A stretch of DNA of 64,000 nucleotides from Primula veris (Eukaryota; Streptophyta; Magnoliopsida; Ericales; Primulaceae). Under the pieces are notes generated by a model. That model was not told where the DNA came from. It saw only the letters and a list, made by a program, of their open reading frames with translations, and did no database searches. The stretch lies in contig OY821746.1 of the NCBI GenBank assembly GCA_963682055.1, positions 20,154,481-20,218,480 of the forward strand. Direction: 5' to 3'. A program made the position numbers and the translations under genes. Positions 45,901-58,020 of this stretch are shown in pieces (positions within the stretch are counted from its first letter, which is position 1; the number at the start of each line of letters is the position of its first letter).

Positions 45901-48550
45901 AGAAGCCCTCCGAAGGCATGAAAATGACTTTCAGAAGGCTTTAGATGATTTGACGGATGGTGAAGCAAATTCCAAAATTCAGGTATTTATTTATTTTTTC
46001 TTGTTTTACGAAAGTTCATAACTTCATATACAACCGTCCTTCAGTTTCATCTAACCCTTTTATGCGAGTATCATTCAATAAATGGCAGCTTTACATCGAA
46101 TCTCGAAAGAGGAAAAGATTGGAAAGAGCTATGAATGCTTCTCCTGCTACTGCTGCTGCTGCTGCTACCGGTGGTGATGGTGGTGGTCTTACTTCAATAG
46201 GTATTGGAAAATTTACAAATTGCATACTTGATCATAAGTAACTAATTTTATTTCATTTCTTTTTCTACGTTCTTTACTTATTACCCACATCTGTTTTGAC
46301 ACGTCATAAAAGGACCACCTTATATTAAAGTCCATTTCTTCTTGGCCTAATATCTTTTTCCCTTCTGCTCAAATGTTTATTGAGAACTGCTGAAGAATAC
46401 TTGGCGAAACCTTTTGCAGTTTAAAAGTACATAGAATTTATTTTGGGGCCCTGTCAGTGCATTGTAGTGATCCTCTCCATTTTTTCTATTATCCGTGTAT
46501 TTAGTCATGTCCATTATCTTGAGGTATTCAGTATATTGCGATAAGGTTTTTAACACATTAGTAGTGTCTGTGACATTTAAGTATTCCTTTAAAATTTGGG
46601 GTAAATTTTGGATTGGACCACGAAAACAAAAGTATTTAAGGATTGGTCCATGAAACTGAAACTAATTAAGGATTGGTCCATGAAACTGAAACTAATTAAG
46701 GATTGGTCCATTTCCCCTCACTAACCAATAAAAATGTAAAAAATCAGAAAAAATGAAAAAATTCCAGAAAATAAAAATGCAAAAATAAAAAAAATATGAA
46801 AAAATCCAAAAAAAAATAAAAGAGGCAAAACCCCGAAAAAATACGACTTTTTTTAAAAAAATCCCAAAAAATCAAAAAAAATCCCAAAAAATCAACAAAA
46901 ATCTAAAATCAACAAAAATCCAAAAACGTAAAAAAAAAAAAAAAGTCTGAAAACGTAAAAAAAAACAGTCTGAAAACAGTCTGTTAAACAGTCTGAAAAA
47001 TAAATAAATAAAAATCCAAAAACGTAAAAAAAAAAAAAAACAGTCTGAAAACAGTCTGAAAACGTAAAAAAAAGTCTGAAAACAGTCTGAAAACTAAATT
47101 AATTAAAAAACAGTCTGAAAAAAAAACAGTCTGAAAAAATAAATTAAAACAGTATGAATACAAAGAGAAAAAGTTAAATCCAAATACTAACTAAAAAATG
47201 CAAATATCCTCCGGAACAAATAAATTAACAGTCTGTATGAACAAACAGTCTGTATGAAGGAACAAATAAATTAACAGTCTGTATGAAGGAATAAATAAAT
47301 TAACAGTCTGTATGAACAAAAAGTCTGTATATAGATACATAGATACAACAGATATATAGATACATAGATACATAGATATATAGATGCATATATACATATA
47401 TATATATACATAGATACATAGATACATAGATACATACAGATATATAGATATAGATATACATATATATACAGGCGACGGTGGAGGCAGGCCGCTGGCGACA
47501 ACGAGATTGAGGAGGAGCGAACTTCCGACGACAGCGGCGGAGGTGGAGGGAACGACGGAGGAGCGGTTGTTCTGGTAGGTTTAGGTGAGTTATATATGTA
47601 TGTAGAGAGAGAGAGCTTGATTGAGACAGAGTGCTGATTATATGATTTAGAGAGAGATATCTGTGATATTAAAATAGAATATATGTATTATATATATTGG
47701 ACCAATCCTTAATTAGTTTCATAAATAATGGTCCAATCCTTAATTAAATTTTATATCCGGACCAATCCTTAAATACTTTTGTTTTCATAGTCCAATCCTT
47801 AATTTTCTCTATAATTTGTTTATAGAAATACTTTGTGAAATAAGTTTTTGAAAATCATCTGCAGCTTTCCCTTCTTGAATTCGTAACAAAATAAAAGCCT
47901 CCAGATCCTAGCCAACCACTTGAACAAATAATATGTATATTGGATTAGCCATTTTTTTTCTTTTTAATCTTAGTACTTACTTTGCTTTTGTCTATTATCT
48001 AAACACATAGTAAATCGATTAATTTCAATAAAAATGTTTAATACGGAAGTGCAACATCTATATTTTTTTAACTAAATCAAGAAAAATATAATGAAGAAGT
48101 TTCTAAAAATCGTGTACAGTTTCTTCTTCTGCATTTGCTAATAAAAGTAATCCCTAGATCCTATAAATTCTCTACTATTGACATTATTTCTATTTCCGTG
48201 TTTTTTTTAAAATTTACTGTTAACCTTTAGGTAATGAGAGGCTCATTTACCCCTCGTCCTTGATGTTTTCATTCAACACTGTAAACTTTTTGGGTTAAAT
48301 AGGGACAGAGAGTGTCCAGGCTTATGAAGCTGGAAACGCATCTTTTGCGAACAATTTTCCTGTGAATGGTGGTGAAGGTTCATCAAATGGTCCAAGCACG
48401 GACAAATTTGTGGAGGCGAGAGATGTAGAGATGGAAGAGCAGCTGGCAGAGGAGTTATATAAAACAGATGCATTTTCAGATTATGACATTGAGGTTACCA
48501 AAGAAGGTGAAGCAATAAATGAATACTTGGCTATGTTGGATTCAGCTTAG
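39453..48550 (+). CDS. NUB1: NUB1-like NEDD8/ubiquitin adaptor (UBL-UBA protein), 11 exons
   Basis: Related to human NEDD8 ultimate buster 1, which steers NEDD8/RUB1 conjugates to the proteasome. Exons: 39453-39751, 42427-42549, 42893-42989, 43715-43750, 43939-44126, 44366-44468, 45272-45453, 45644-45721, 45880-45982, 46089-46200 and 48303-48550. All junctions are GT/AG, the frame closes, and the product is 522 aa. A ubiquitin-like domain fills residues 1-78 (INLIFGGKVLKDG). A helical central region follows (IDMVWCYFMLRDISWLSVAG). UBA domains lie at about 286-325 (LMGMGYKERDSKRAM) and 357-392 (LSLIGFEKELAAEALRR). A basic SRKRKRLER cluster near 408 could be a nuclear signal, followed by an Ala run and an acidic tail. 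The Arabidopsis homologue is somewhat longer. Introns 1 and 10 carry repeats. Confidence 0.9.
39760..40420 (+). repeat. Duplicated blocks and microsatellites in NUB1 intron 1
   Basis: A (CTAT)n tract (about 39796-39840) and a (TA)n tract (39941-39974) are followed by five copies of a GATCAGGTAGGGGAGGAACT unit (near 39865, 39980, 40178, 40236 and 40294). A copy of the end of exon 1 (ATTCTAGGCTCTCC(A/G)GGATCAAG) recurs at about 40090. Two copies of a GATCTTTTACCA block lie near 40058 and 40374. Confidence 0.8.
46610..47798. mobile_element. 1.2 kb non-autonomous repeat, copy B, in NUB1 intron 10
   Basis: The outer ends pair almost perfectly over 40 bases: GGATTGGACCACGAAAACAA with the complement of the right end (GGATTGGACTATGAAAACAA), both followed by AAGTATTTAAGGATTGGTCC. 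Further GGATTGGTCC subrepeats follow on each side. The inner part is A-rich, then AACAGTCTGAAA repeats, TAGATACA microsatellites and a GC-rich island at 47470-47580 (GGCGACGGTGGAGGCAGG). It is related to 10366-11576. No transposase is encoded. Confidence 0.75.
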
Positions 48551-49555
48551 AAATGGGAAAAGGCTGTTATGTTTTTGCACAACCTGCTGTACAATTTGCC
48601 CATTCATACGTGGGCTGTTCAATAACATATATCAGCTGTACAGTAGGATGACTTCCTTTCTTTTCCTTTTTCAAATTATGTTTTCTTGATTCTCTTATTT
48701 CCTAATTTGTTTTTCACTATGGAAGAATGACGAAATGGTTTTGAACTACAAAAATAGTTGGCCTAGATCTCTAAACAAGATCAGTTGTGCAGTGAACATG
48801 TTTTTTTTTATGGAGGGTCAAATAGATGAATGTTTTTAGAAATAGTTTTAAGTGGGTTCCTATTGTTTGGTTCTGCTTTTCGTATTTATGTCCGGTAATC
48901 TGCTCTATGTGGATAAATTGTTTCATAAATCAGTTTTTCTGTACCTGGAATACACCTTTCCCGTAAATAACTTTTGGCTGATTTTCTACAAATCTTTCAG
49001 ATAATCTCGAGTTAATTGTAGCATGTCTTCCCCCCCTTCTTTTTCTCCTCTCCTCCTCTTTGATAGGCATGATGAATATGCAGGCTATAAGTATGCAAAA
49101 AAGTTGTCCACTAAGAAATTATGTGCTGCTTTAGATGCAAATAATTTGTATGTAGATTGCTAAAATGACAATTTTGAAAAAAATTTAATATACTCGAATT
49201 AAAGTCTACTTTATGAAAGTTTTTTCAAATTTGTCGTTTCGGTAATTTAGTCACTAAAGTATGCATCCCAAAATGCATGTATATTAATATTCGTAGTTCG
49301 ACAAATAATTTGGAACAGAGGCAGTGGGAAAATCGTCTTAAGCTCCTGGTTATTATTCTTTCTTTTTACTGTCATTTAATCTAAAGAAAACATCCTGAGT
49401 TTAGATTTTTTTAATTAATTTTTTACTCAGGAAAACGAACACTCAGTTTCTACAAATTAACAAGTTGAAATGGTACAACGAGTTTTTTCTATATAAAGAC
49501 TGTATGCTATACAGGGAAAGTTACAATTTCCATATTTATGCCTTTTGAATTTCAA
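48551..49555. other. Convergent intergenic region NUB1 / NdhU
   Basis: It must contain both 3' UTRs. Apart from T-rich stretches, I see no further gene, repeat or clear polyadenylation cluster. Confidence 0.4.
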
Positions 49556-52031
49556 TCATCGATTGAGGGCAATCGATGTAGCAAATCCTAGCAGCAGCCA
49601 ACCCAACATGAAGTATCCCACTGCTCTTGTTGGTCCAAAATCTTCTGGTTCCTACAAACGGTTTTCACTTTTTCAAACTTGCTATATATACGCATTTACA
49701 TTTGCATACATATATAGGCTAGGATTACACTATGGCTTTGCGCAGTTTTGTATGTTCTCTATTGCAGTAAAATTAAAAGTTAACGTCTTCTTTAAACACT
49801 TCGAAAAAGGGCTTTTGTTCAAGGGATGTTATCCCTTCAGCAAGTTTTACAACTCCTAAACCTCGTCCTTCACAGTTGTGTTTTATTTGTTAGCACTCGG
49901 CAGTGGATTGAGAAAATTTTAAGCAGAAAAGACAATTGTATTCTACAATGGAAACTGAAAAAATGGCTGTTTTTGTGAGTGGAATAAATTTAAAGAAAGA
50001 AACCTGAGGAGGGGGATCATCGGGTGTTTTCTTTAAAATGTCCGCCTCAAAAGGCCAGGCGTATCTGTCGGGATTATCACTTCTTAGCAAGCTCCAATCA
50101 TACAGTCTTCTGTCCTCCGGACTTGATAAAATCGAATAAGATTCCTAGAAAGGGAGAAAGAGTTGCTGTAAGTGCAACTTTAGCTCAAACTTTTCCTGAA
50201 TTTTGCTTACGCTCAACAAAAGTTTGGTGTTTCTTGAGTAAATAAATATCTTTCGGTATTAATTCCTAAAAAAGAATCCGAGTATTTTTTCGTATTCATC
50301 TAAATTATACTTGCTTTTCCGAACAAACATCGGTGCATTTATTCTTAGGACATGGAAACATATGCAGCTATGAATACTAATACGGAAGTTTCTTATCACT
50401 CTTTTGTCTGGAGAAGTGAGAATATTCCTTGTTCAATAATCTTAAGAATTTTTCGAAAAAAAAAAAAAAAAAAAAATCTTAAGAAGAAAGTATGGATAGA
50501 GATAAGCAAGATAAGATGTTACCACTTTTGTGTGGAGAAACAAGTTCAGGGTATTTTGATAGGATAGTCTAAAAAAATAAGAGACATACATTCAAAATGC
50601 TTAGCTACTTACCTTCAAAATCTCAAGGTTGGGATTGAGTTCTTCTTCATCGAGTCCTTTATTCATCCATTCTTCCACCTTGTTCTTATAAGCTGCAGGA
50701 ACCTATTCTCAATACCAAAGTAATAATTTTTTATTAAAAAACATACAGAAAAGAGTGATGGGATGTCTAAATACAGATTGTAATCATATTGTACTTAAAA
50801 GAGTTAAGAACTTAAGACTCAGGTCCCTTTATGAACAACTTAGGAGAATAACATAAAGAGCAGGATTATACGCATCGTTTTTAGAGTATTTTACAAATTC
50901 GGAGACGTGTGTAAAAATTTACCTGGTCGTATGAACAACCCCGTTGAAGTCCAAGTTTACCGTAGTAATCGATATCTGTAATTGCTGCATTCTAAATCAA
51001 AGCTTAGTCAATCAAGTGATCCACATATTATGTAGAAAACAATATTGTGATATATTTTATATTGAAAACTTATCCACAACATAGGGGCACAAAGTTAGTA
51101 GTCATTGGCCTCTTCAAGCAAAATATAAAATGTAAAATAGAGGTGTTAAACTTAATAAAAATAGAAGATTTATGGCCAAAAACATATCCTGTTATAGGAT
51201 GTCATTATCTAAATTCCGCTGTGTTTTTTACTACAAAAATTAATACTGGAAGTCTAGAAATATCATTTACAAATGTAATTGAATGGTTCAGTTGTTAACT
51301 TTAGAAGAATGCAATATTGTAGGTGGGTGAGAACTGTGAATTTTCGTATCATTCATTCTTTCATTAATTTTTTGACTGAATTGACACATCTTATCTGTTT
51401 ATCTTGAACTGCAGGACAGTCAGTATGGTCATAGACCACTAACTTAGTTCAATAGAAGTCCTATTCGGGATTCCTAATTAGTAATTAGTTTATGAAGCAA
51501 AATTTTATCAATCAGAAAGTGTTCTCTTCTCCTGTTGGGAGTTGCTAATTAGTCAACCTTTAAACTAGTTTAATGCTTTTCTAGGCAACTAGAAGTCTAA
51601 TCTGTCATTTTTCCAAGCAGTAAAAAATAAATGGCTATTGGAGATTTGGAGTAGAAAAACAGCACTGCTCTCGAGTCTTATATGCATATAACTATATGAA
51701 GAAAAAAATTGTAACAGTTCGCTACATAGATAGTTGAAATATAATCCACATGATCATGTACATACATATGTAAATGAGAAAGGGAAATTTGATTATTACG
51801 GACTCCTCGGAGCGCTCTCTCTACATTGAGGGAAGAAATGAGAGAAGGCGGTCCTTTCTCTTTAGGGGTTTCAGTAACCTCAGAATCCGAAGACGTTGTT
51901 TCAACAGATGATGACGTATCACTTACGCCATTGCTGTTGATTTTTCCCAACCTTGTTTTCTCTCTCGAAGACGATGATGAGAAACTCTTCGCCAAAATGT
52001 AACTTGTTGAAGCTGCTAATATCACACCCAT
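49556..52031 (-). CDS. ndhU: Chloroplast NDH complex subunit U (J-like protein), 5 exons
   Basis: NdhU belongs to the ferredoxin-binding edge of the chloroplast NDH complex, which drives cyclic electron flow around photosystem I. Minus-strand exons from the 5' end: 51800-52031, 50923-50984, 50613-50702, 50004-50144 and 49556-49651, totalling 621 nt (206 aa). The N-terminus (MGVILAASTSYILAKSFSSS, Ser-rich) looks like a transit peptide. The J-like core shows YYGKLGLQRGCSYDQVPAAY and ESYSILSSPEDRRLYDWSLL, lacking the HPD triad, as expected. PFEADILKKTPDDPPPQ follows. The last exon encodes one membrane helix, VGYFMLGWLLLGFATSIAL. An in-frame upstream ATG exists at 52181, but 52031 fits a plastid protein better. 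The exon 1/2 junction has an alternative acceptor seven bases upstream (50991), which would change the frame. Confidence 0.82.
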
Positions 52032-52928
52032 CCTGCTGCTTTTCTCTCTCTTTTGTTCTCTTTTCTCTTGGTTTTGTTTTATGTTGGTTGGTTTTGTTAC
52101 ATTTGTTTCAGCTATTATGAGGATAACCCAACATGTGATCACATCCATATGTTTAGTACCTCTACCCATTTGGTTTCTCATTTCTTGAGTGCTACTCTAT
52201 TTAACGTTATCTGTTTAATTTCTGTTTTTACCTCATGAATGTCATAAATGATTCTATTGAGGGGTGGATTTATATAAAAAAAAATGTGTCCTTCACTAAA
52301 GTTACACAAATAAAATCAAGATTCAGTCCCCAGATTATTCAAGTAAAAGAAGTTGCAGCTTAAAATTAAATTCTACAAGTCTCACAATGATGTTTTTCCA
52401 AACAACTCGGGGTATCTAATTTTTTCATTGCCTTAGAAGTATCAAGTTTCTACATACAAAGGTAGAACTTGTGTAATTAAAAATTATAATAAAAATATCT
52501 CTTATGTAAATACAAATAATTATTCAAGATACACAACACGTCTCTAGACCCAAAGAAGTGTTATTTTAAAAAGACCCAAAGAGTCCTAAGATACAGAGAA
52601 AGATTAATAATTATTTTTTGAGGAAGTACCAACATATCCCATAATGCTCACAAACACGGTAAACATAAAGCTGAACACCAAAGATTAAGATGATGATGAT
52701 TCTCATAAACAGGATTAATGGTCTCAAACTAGGAACAGATTACAACAATACTTAATCAATTAGGCATAATTAAACCGACTGAACTAACACTATTTTAACA
52801 ATACAAGCTTTGTTCGGTTGCAAAATTACTAACTAGACTTCTGTTGATCAGCTTCAAACTGAGATTCATGATCTAACGGTTCAAAATAAGCTAGAATCTT
52901 TAATCGAGATGAATCCATTTCACCTTCT
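52032..52928. other. Intergenic, ndhU promoter side
   Basis: Contains the ndhU 5' UTR/promoter (TC-rich at 52030-52080) and the 3' flank of the F-box gene. No further features were seen. Confidence 0.4.
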
Positions 52929-54089
52929 TCAACGGAATAAAACCCACGCTAAGAGTTGCACCCAAACAAGCCCACAATATATAAAACGAAACGGAGTCCC
53001 TGAAGAAAGCTGCCTCGTCTTGTGAGGTGTACCAAACTTAACCTCATAGAAAGCCACACTATATTGGCAATGCTCACTTATAACTCCTCCAACCTCTTCA
53101 ATACAACTCTCACTAATGTTAAGCATCTTAATACGTTGTGCGTTTACATGTACCAGCACTTCGCCATTGTCGTTGGAACACAACGGGACCAAAGTATTAA
53201 TAAGCTCAAAACCGTCCAAATTCCTTATCGAACACGTAATAACCCAAGAACTTGCAACACCGTAATCTTTCATAACCAATATCTCAATATTCGAAGAATT
53301 AGCTAAAAAAGACTCTTTACGAGCCATACACAAGCATCCGCCCAAGACACCCAATCCTAACATGACGCCTTTAGGGCCAGGCATCTCCACCTCACTAAAC
53401 AACTCTAACATAGGGTCAAAAGCGACTATATGCTCACGCAAGGTGGATCCTTTTTCCACAAAAAAATGTAGGTATTCATTCATAACAGGCCCTGGCCGGA
53501 ACAAATGGAACTTACTTGCCAAATAAAGTTTAACTCTAGTAGCTCTCCCGGAACAAACTGCTAACACATACGCATAAAATCCATTATTAAGAACGTCACG
53601 TGCCGCCACAACCACCTTGTACTGGTTGGAAAAACTGTCGTGGCAGAGACCTAGCACTAGCTTGGAATTAAAGAGAAACGCAGGTGTAAGCGGGAAAATT
53701 ATCTTCTCAGTATATGTGGTGAGTGGGTTCCAAATATAAAAAAAAGCCCCAGCCTCAACAAGCACGAGCCCATTACACGAGCCGAAGAATTTTAGTTTTA
53801 CGTCTGTAGTGAGGGTTTCTTTTATACGAAATTGCAAATCCTCGACATGGGATTGGGTGTCAATCGAGGAGAGTAGGAACATGCCTTTGTCGCATACGAA
53901 ATGGTCAGACGTGAACAGTATTTTGGGACATGTTTCGTTTATTATGGAATTGTATATAAGAATATGCCAGTGTTTCGATACACAGATAGCCTTAGCAAGG
54001 GATTTGTGGGGTAGCGTTTTGAAAATCTGGATCAAGACGTCGTCAGGTACCTCACCGAACGATCTCTCTACTGCTTTCTCTTCCTTCAT
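52929..54089 (-). CDS. F-box protein with F-box-associated domain, 386 aa
   Basis: A single-exon gene. F-box proteins are substrate receptors of SCF ubiquitin ligases and bind SKP1 through the N-terminal F-box, here SFGEVPDDVLIQIFKTLPHK followed by SLAKAICVSKHW. The rest matches the plant FBA type-1 layout: GSCNGLVLVE, FYIWNPLTT, LGLCHDSFSNQYKVV and IVAFDPMLELFSEVEMP. Such proteins fold as a kelch-like beta propeller. The frame has no breaks. An upstream in-frame ATG at 54128 would add 13 residues without family likeness, so I prefer 54089. The substrate cannot be inferred; the family is large and fast-evolving, and I recognise no named orthologue. Confidence 0.85.
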   Translation of the reverse strand: MKEEKAVERSFGEVPDDVLIQIFKTLPHKSLAKAICVSKHWHILIYNSIINETCPKILFTSDHFVCDKGMFLLSSIDTQSHVEDLQFRIKETLTTDVKLKFFGSCNGLVLVEAGAFFYIWNPLTTYTEKIIFPLTPAFLFNSKLVLGLCHDSFSNQYKVVVAARDVLNNGFYAYVLAVCSGRATRVKLYLASKFHLFRPGPVMNEYLHFFVEKGSTLREHIVAFDPMLELFSEVEMPGPKGVMLGLGVLGGCLCMARKESFLANSSNIEILVMKDYGVASSWVITCSIRNLDGFELINTLVPLCSNDNGEVLVHVNAQRIKMLNISESCIEEVGGVISEHCQYSVAFYEVKFGTPHKTRQLSSGTPFRFIYCGLVWVQLLAWVLFR

Positions 54090-54459
54090 GATTTGTTTTT
54101 CTGTTTTATAGGAAAACCTATAAAACATTATGACAGGTAATTTTCACTATTTTGGGAACGAGTATATCTGAACATGCTCAATCAACAGGCCTGGTAAAAT
54201 ATAGAAATATTAATAAGCATAAAAAATTCGATAAAAGATAAATTTAATTTCAGTAATCATTCATCGATTCTAATGTTGTTAATGAAAATGTTTCTAATGA
54301 TAGCTTAGTATTAACATTTTCAAATAACATCTGTGTGTTCTAATAAAGTAAAAATTAGAAAGAAATCAAAATAAATCCTGGGAGAGCCGGACTTTCCCCA
54401 AGGGTAGGCTGGTAAGCACAGTTTTAAATAATAAATGTTACACAATGTGGGATTTCTAC

Positions 54460-54810
54460 GTTATTTACCCTCTAGTTACACCCCATTTTGGTTTAGTGCC
54501 CTCTGCTACAAAAGATTTTGTTTAGTAACCTCTACTTAAACAATATCACGTTTTTGTAGCCTAACGTTAATTCTCCGATGGAACGATGATGTGTCATTGA
54601 TAGAAATGATTAAAATACCCTTCTACCTAACAGAAATGTGTGATGTGGTGATATTTACGTCAGCGACACATCATCATTTAATCCAACAATCAACTCCAGG
54701 GTATAAAACCGTGAGATTGTTGAAGTAGAGGGTACTAAAAAGAATTATTTATAGTAGAGGGCATTAACCGAAATGGAGTGAAAGTGTAGGGTACGAAAAC
54801 ATAAAAACCC
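54460..54810. mobile_element. Foldback MITE with 130-bp arms
   Basis: The left arm (TTTACCCTCTAGTTACACCC, TTTGGTTTAGTGCCCTCTGC) is the reverse complement of the right arm (GCATTAACCGAAATGGAGTG, GTAGGGTACGAAAACATAAA) with moderate divergence. The loop carries GATGATGTGTCATTG and its counterpart GACACATCATCATT. A partial third copy of the right arm lies at 55135-55190. Confidence 0.65.
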
Positions 54811-55285
54811 CTCGTCTATCCTAAGAATATAATTCTCGATATAACCTAATCAACTTAAGGTTTAATAAAAAAAAAAGCCCTAAATACGAAATACCGACAC
54901 AAAAATGGAAAGGGCATCAAGGACAGTGACGGAACCAGTACTGTGAGATGGGAGGCTGATTTTCTATAAAAAAATAATTATAACTTGTATAAAGTTATTT
55001 TACGGAATGGGGGATGAAATACCAAAATTTGAGGGTTTTGATCAAAATACATAGAAAAAATCTATTTTTTCATCAAATTTGTTCAAAATGGGGGGTGCTT
55101 CTCTACCTGATTCCTTCCGTGATAAAGGACATGTTTCGATATAACCGAAATAGAGTGAAAGTAGAGGGTACAAAAACATAAAAAAAGAACCAAATATATT
55201 CTCAGAATATGAATATCTATATAACCTAATGAACAAAAGGTTTACGAAAAAATGGCCTAAATACGAAATCCACACATAAAGGCAT
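54790..55285. repeat. Direct duplication flanking a small MITE
   Basis: The block AACATAAAAA...ATATAACCTAAT...AAGGTTTA...CCTAAATACGAAAT occurs at about 54790-54905 and again at 55165-55285. Between them sits a 200-bp MITE-like unit. Confidence 0.7.
54924..55123. mobile_element. CAGTGACGGAACCAG-ended MITE, about 200 bp
   Basis: The left end CAGTGACGGAACCAGTA pairs loosely with the right end in reverse complement (ATCACGGAAGGAATCAG). Both inner flanks are G-rich (GGGAGGCTG, GGGGGGTGC). The ends resemble the insertion in UTP21 intron 1, so they may be one family. Confidence 0.5.
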
Positions 55286-55456
55286 ATAATAATAATAATA
55301 ATAAAAAAAAGCATTTGATATTTTCCAAGAACTAGTTACCATTTTAACGTATGATAAATGGAGTTCAATCAATCAGTCTCAACTAAGATTTCATTTAATA
55401 TTTAAGCAACTTAGTGAATAGGTAAAAGAAATTAAGTAATTAAAAGGATGACCTGC

Positions 55457-55494
<38 letters not shown>

Positions 55495-57231
55495 AAAGCT
55501 CCTTTAAACCCACTTTATTTCTCTTACATATTCTTTGTATTCTCAATAAATAAAAACTAACATCGTCACTTATGTTGTGAATAACTAACTATTGGGATAT
55601 AATACGGAGAGGGGAGGATAGAAAAATAGTATTATTATCAAGAAAGCCTCAATATGTGTGTATGTACCGACATGCTCCTACCCGTTCCATATTTCATTTT
55701 ATGTGTCACCTGGGTCTTCCACTCTTACCTTATTTATCGATCGCATGTTAAAACACACACGCATTCCACACTTTCTAAAACTTCATTCACAATTAAACTA
55801 CACCACTAAAACAATTTATACTAGTAAAATTTTTTACAAATTATTCTGGATAGAAAATTTTTAATTATTATTAACATTCGTCACTCTTGAAATTAAAACA
55901 TTTATAGTTTTTCTTGTTTTTATAAACAAATTGTAAAACAACCCATATATATATATATATAATATTTATTATTATTTAATTGACGTGTCCTATCCGCGTT
56001 GTGTTCTAAATTTTGATAATTTGTCGTTTTCTCGTGCCCGTGTCGTGTCAATCACGCGAATGCGTGTCCGTGCGTATGAGGCTATACAAGAGTGTTATAC
56101 CGATTACTAGGGTCGGTTCAGTTTAATTATTCGGTTTTTTGCCTATTCCTACTGAATACAAACAGAAATGCGGAGATACACATCGACTAGGAAACAAAAG
56201 TCACCCTAATAACGTATAACACTTCCGCTTGGATGTTTTGAAATTTTGATCTTATAATGTAGTCGATCCAAGTCTATTTCATTTGTAGATGCCAATACAT
56301 AAGAACCGTAAGTTTGAAAAGCCCAACGTGGGACAAAAACCGAAAGAAAAGGTGGTGTTGCCGAATGATGAATACTGAAACAGTATGCAACAAAGTTGCG
56401 TGTATAGACTGACCATAAAACTTTTGCCCCATTAAACTAAGCATATAAGAAGTGGTTAATCAAAATCATGTCAAAGTAAACTCAATGAAACAAACTATGG
56501 TTGAAGTATAAAATAATACACGATGGTTAGAAGTATACTAATAGATACTTGTGATGATTTTGGCAATAACAATGGCAAGTACCATTGATAATGCTAATAT
56601 TCCCTAATATTTAATTTAATATTTAAGCAAGTTATTGAATAGGTAGCATAAACTAAGTAATTGGAAGGCTAACCTGTCTTATGCGGTGGGTCGAGAAAGA
56701 TCATGATGCCATTACGTAGGGAGAGACATAGAGGGAGGGGGAAAATCCAAGCAAAAGCTTTTTAATTAAAACACACCTTCTTAAGATTTGTATTAATTGC
56801 AAATGACCCACATCAATTTAGGCCGTGTTCGGTTACGGTATTAATTTCGATGCGTACCGTGTTTGCTTTTGAATTAATGAGATTAGAAATTAATTTATGT
56901 TGTACAATTTGTATAATTTCAAAAACATAATTAAAATAAAGGTTTGTTATTAAATATTCATATACATAAAAGGGCTTTATAGTCATCTTAACCTTAAATA
57001 CACCACACCTACAAGAATTATAATTCCAAGTATTTTAAAGGAAAAAATATGTCACACTTTTACAACTTAATTACTAATAAATCACACATAATATCACTCT
57101 GTCCAATTAGTGGTACTTTTTTTATCTAATATAAATACCACATAAAATTTTATCTTTTTTTTATCTAATATAAATACCACATAAAATTTTATTTTTAATC
57201 TCTCTCTTCAAATATTCAGCTCATGTGAAGA
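55286..57231. other. Intergenic DNA with a duplicated segment
   Basis: An (AG)n microsatellite spans 55459-55491. The segment around 55395-55560 (TATTTAAGCAACTTAGTGAA, AAAGCTCCTTTAAA) recurs diverged at about 56612-56800 (TATTTAAGCAAGTTATTGAA, AAAGCTTTTTAATTAAAACA). Near 56822 a GGCCGTGTTCGGTTACGG word resembles a hAT MITE end. No gene is supported. Confidence 0.45.
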
Positions 57232-57268
57232 GAGATTCTTTTTTACATATCCAGTTTACTTATTAGTA

Positions 57269-58020
57269 TAACAGACGTGGGATTGACAATCTCACGTCTA
57301 CGTGGCAGTGCCACGTGTCGATGGCAATTTTTTTTTTCTTTATTTCGTTTTTCTGTGATTTGTTTTCAAATATAAAAAACATTTCCAATTTTACCCAAAA
57401 ATTTCTCCAATTTTATCAAAAAAAAAAATCTAACCACTATACCATTACAATTATCCCAAATTTTACCAAAAAAAAAAACTCTCCCAATTTACCAAAAAAA
57501 AAAACTAATTAGTTTGATATAGGAATTAGTTTGGTATAGAAATTAGTTTGATATAGGAATTAGTTTGGTGGTTGACGGTTAGAGTTTATTTTTTGTAAAA
57601 TTGTGGGATGTTTTATTTTGGTAAATTGTGATATATTTTTTTTTTGGGTAAAATTGAGGATAAATGTAGCGGTAGAGTGATGTTGATTTGAGAAAAAAAT
57701 ATATTAATTTGATATACGAAGGAGTTTGATGGTTGATGGTTAGAGTTTTTTTTGGTAAATTGGGAGAGGTTTTTTTTTTGGTAAAATTTGGTATAATTGT
57801 AGTGGTATAGTGATATTGATTTGATAAAAAAAATATATTGGAAGGAGTTTGACGGTTAGATTTTTTTTGGGATAAAATTGGAGAATTTTTTGGGTAAAAT
57901 TGAGAAAGTTTTTGATATTTGAAAACAAATCACAGAAAAACGAAATAAAGAAAAAAAAAATTTGACAGCGACACGTGGCACTGTCACATAGACGTGAGAT
58001 TGCCAATCCCATGTCTGTTA
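57269..58020. mobile_element. Large foldback MITE nested in the Harbinger arm
   Basis: A 752-bp element whose ends are long inverted repeats: TAACAGACGTGGGATTG at the left, CAATCCCATGTCTGTTA at the right. The arms stay alike for about 240 bp, including GTGCCACGTGTCG, TTCTGTGATTTGTTTTCAAA and CCAATTTACCAAAAAAAA. The loop holds GGAATTAGTTTGGTATAG-type repeats (57515-57565). It splits the 57232 arm from the rest of the Harbinger element. Confidence 0.8.

Noticed and set aside
47191..47501. Minus-strand frames rich in Tyr/Ile/Cys
   Set aside because: They are translations of the TAGATACA microsatellite within the repeat in NUB1 intron 10.
57315..57512. Frames with Phe/Lys-rich products, and a partner at 57740-58051 on the minus strand
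   Set aside because: They are the two inverted arms of the foldback element read in opposite directions, which is why the products look alike.
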